13,915 nucleotides of DNA from Myxococcales bacterium. GTDB taxonomy: Bacteria; Myxococcota; Myxococcia; Myxococcales; Myxococcaceae. The stretch spans positions 1 through 13,915 of the forward strand of contig PMBV01000239.1 of NCBI GenBank assembly GCA_003153055.1. Reading direction: 5' to 3'. The notes below the pieces were generated by a model, which was given only the letters and a program-made list of their open reading frames with translations, ran no database searches and had not been told where the DNA came from. Each line of letters opens with the position of its first letter. The first letter of the stretch is position 1. This document shows, piece after piece, positions 13,769 to 13,915 of the stretch. The position numbers and the translations under genes were made by a program.

Positions 13769-13915
13769 TCAGCTGTCGCGGTCGTCTGAGCTTCTCCCGT
13801 CTGACCGCTCCGATGGCTTCACCTTCACGTACTCGGCGATCATCGCTTCGGTGGTGAGCATGAGGGCGGCCACCGACGCGGCGTTCTGAAGCGCCACGCG
13901 CACCACCTTGGTCGG
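13769..13915 (-). CDS. groEL: GroEL chaperonin, C-terminal end (partial)
   Basis: The last 48 codons are seen; the rest lies beyond the right edge. The stretch [20 protein letters not shown] followed by TTEAMIAE is the highly conserved GroEL equatorial-domain ending. It then continues as [21 protein letters not shown] and stops at TGA (13771-13769). The usual Gly-Gly-Met repeat tail is absent and is replaced by a short charged Ser/Asp/Arg tail, as in some secondary chaperonin copies. GroEL forms a 14-mer that folds proteins in the cytoplasm. Whether groES is next to it cannot be seen. Confidence 0.93.
   Translation of the reverse strand, partial: PTKVVRVALQNAASVAALMLTTEAMIAEYVKVKPSERSDGRSSDDRDS

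Overview
The window is high-GC DNA from a bacterium with strong Leu-CTC and Glu-GAG codon preference. A very long Ser/Thr-kinase/AAA/GAF/histidine-kinase fusion, a DUF4150-type PAAR-like effector locus, and dense short-spaced genes together suggest a delta-proteobacterium of the Myxococcota (Cystobacter/Archangium/Myxococcus-like). This is inferred from gene content and style, not from a database match.

Region 1 (1-2940, + strand) is an accessory effector cassette of the type VI secretion kind. The 3' tip of an upstream gene overlaps a 57-codon ORF that looks like a collapsed beta-ketoacyl-synthase-like gene. That ORF overlaps a PAAR-like (DUF4150) protein carrying a C-terminal candidate PD-(D/E)XK-like nuclease tip. 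The toxin overlaps a DUF3396-type immunity protein, and an unrecognised protein with an internal tandem repeat follows. All junctions up to the immunity gene are ATGA or TGATG overlaps, so the block reads as one translationally coupled operon.

Region 2 (2941-3218) is a gene-free spacer. Region 3 (3219-9870, + strand) holds a metallo-beta-lactamase-fold hydrolase and then a 1903-residue soluble signalling protein with Ser/Thr kinase, AAA ATPase, helical repeat, GAF, PAS-like and histidine kinase domains. The kinase part has His where the Mg-binding Asn normally sits.

Region 4 (9885-13593, - strand) reads leftwards: pirin, then a small zinc-ribbon protein, then a cardiolipin-synthase-like phospholipase D, then a 69-residue unknown protein, then a dCache-HAMP membrane sensor with no output domain. 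The sensor ends 14 bp from the end of the convergent giant kinase. Between the phospholipase D and the 69-residue gene is a hairpin that would bury that gene's Shine-Dalgarno sequence. Region 5 (13769-13915, - strand) is the C-terminal end of a GroEL chaperonin with a charged, non-GGM tail.

The most promising items for novelty are the toxin tip with its immunity gene and the repeat-containing orphan. Next are the possible split signalling pair (membrane sensor without output facing a soluble kinase without a membrane anchor) and the SD-masking hairpin. No tRNA, rRNA, CRISPR array or intact insertion sequence was seen.
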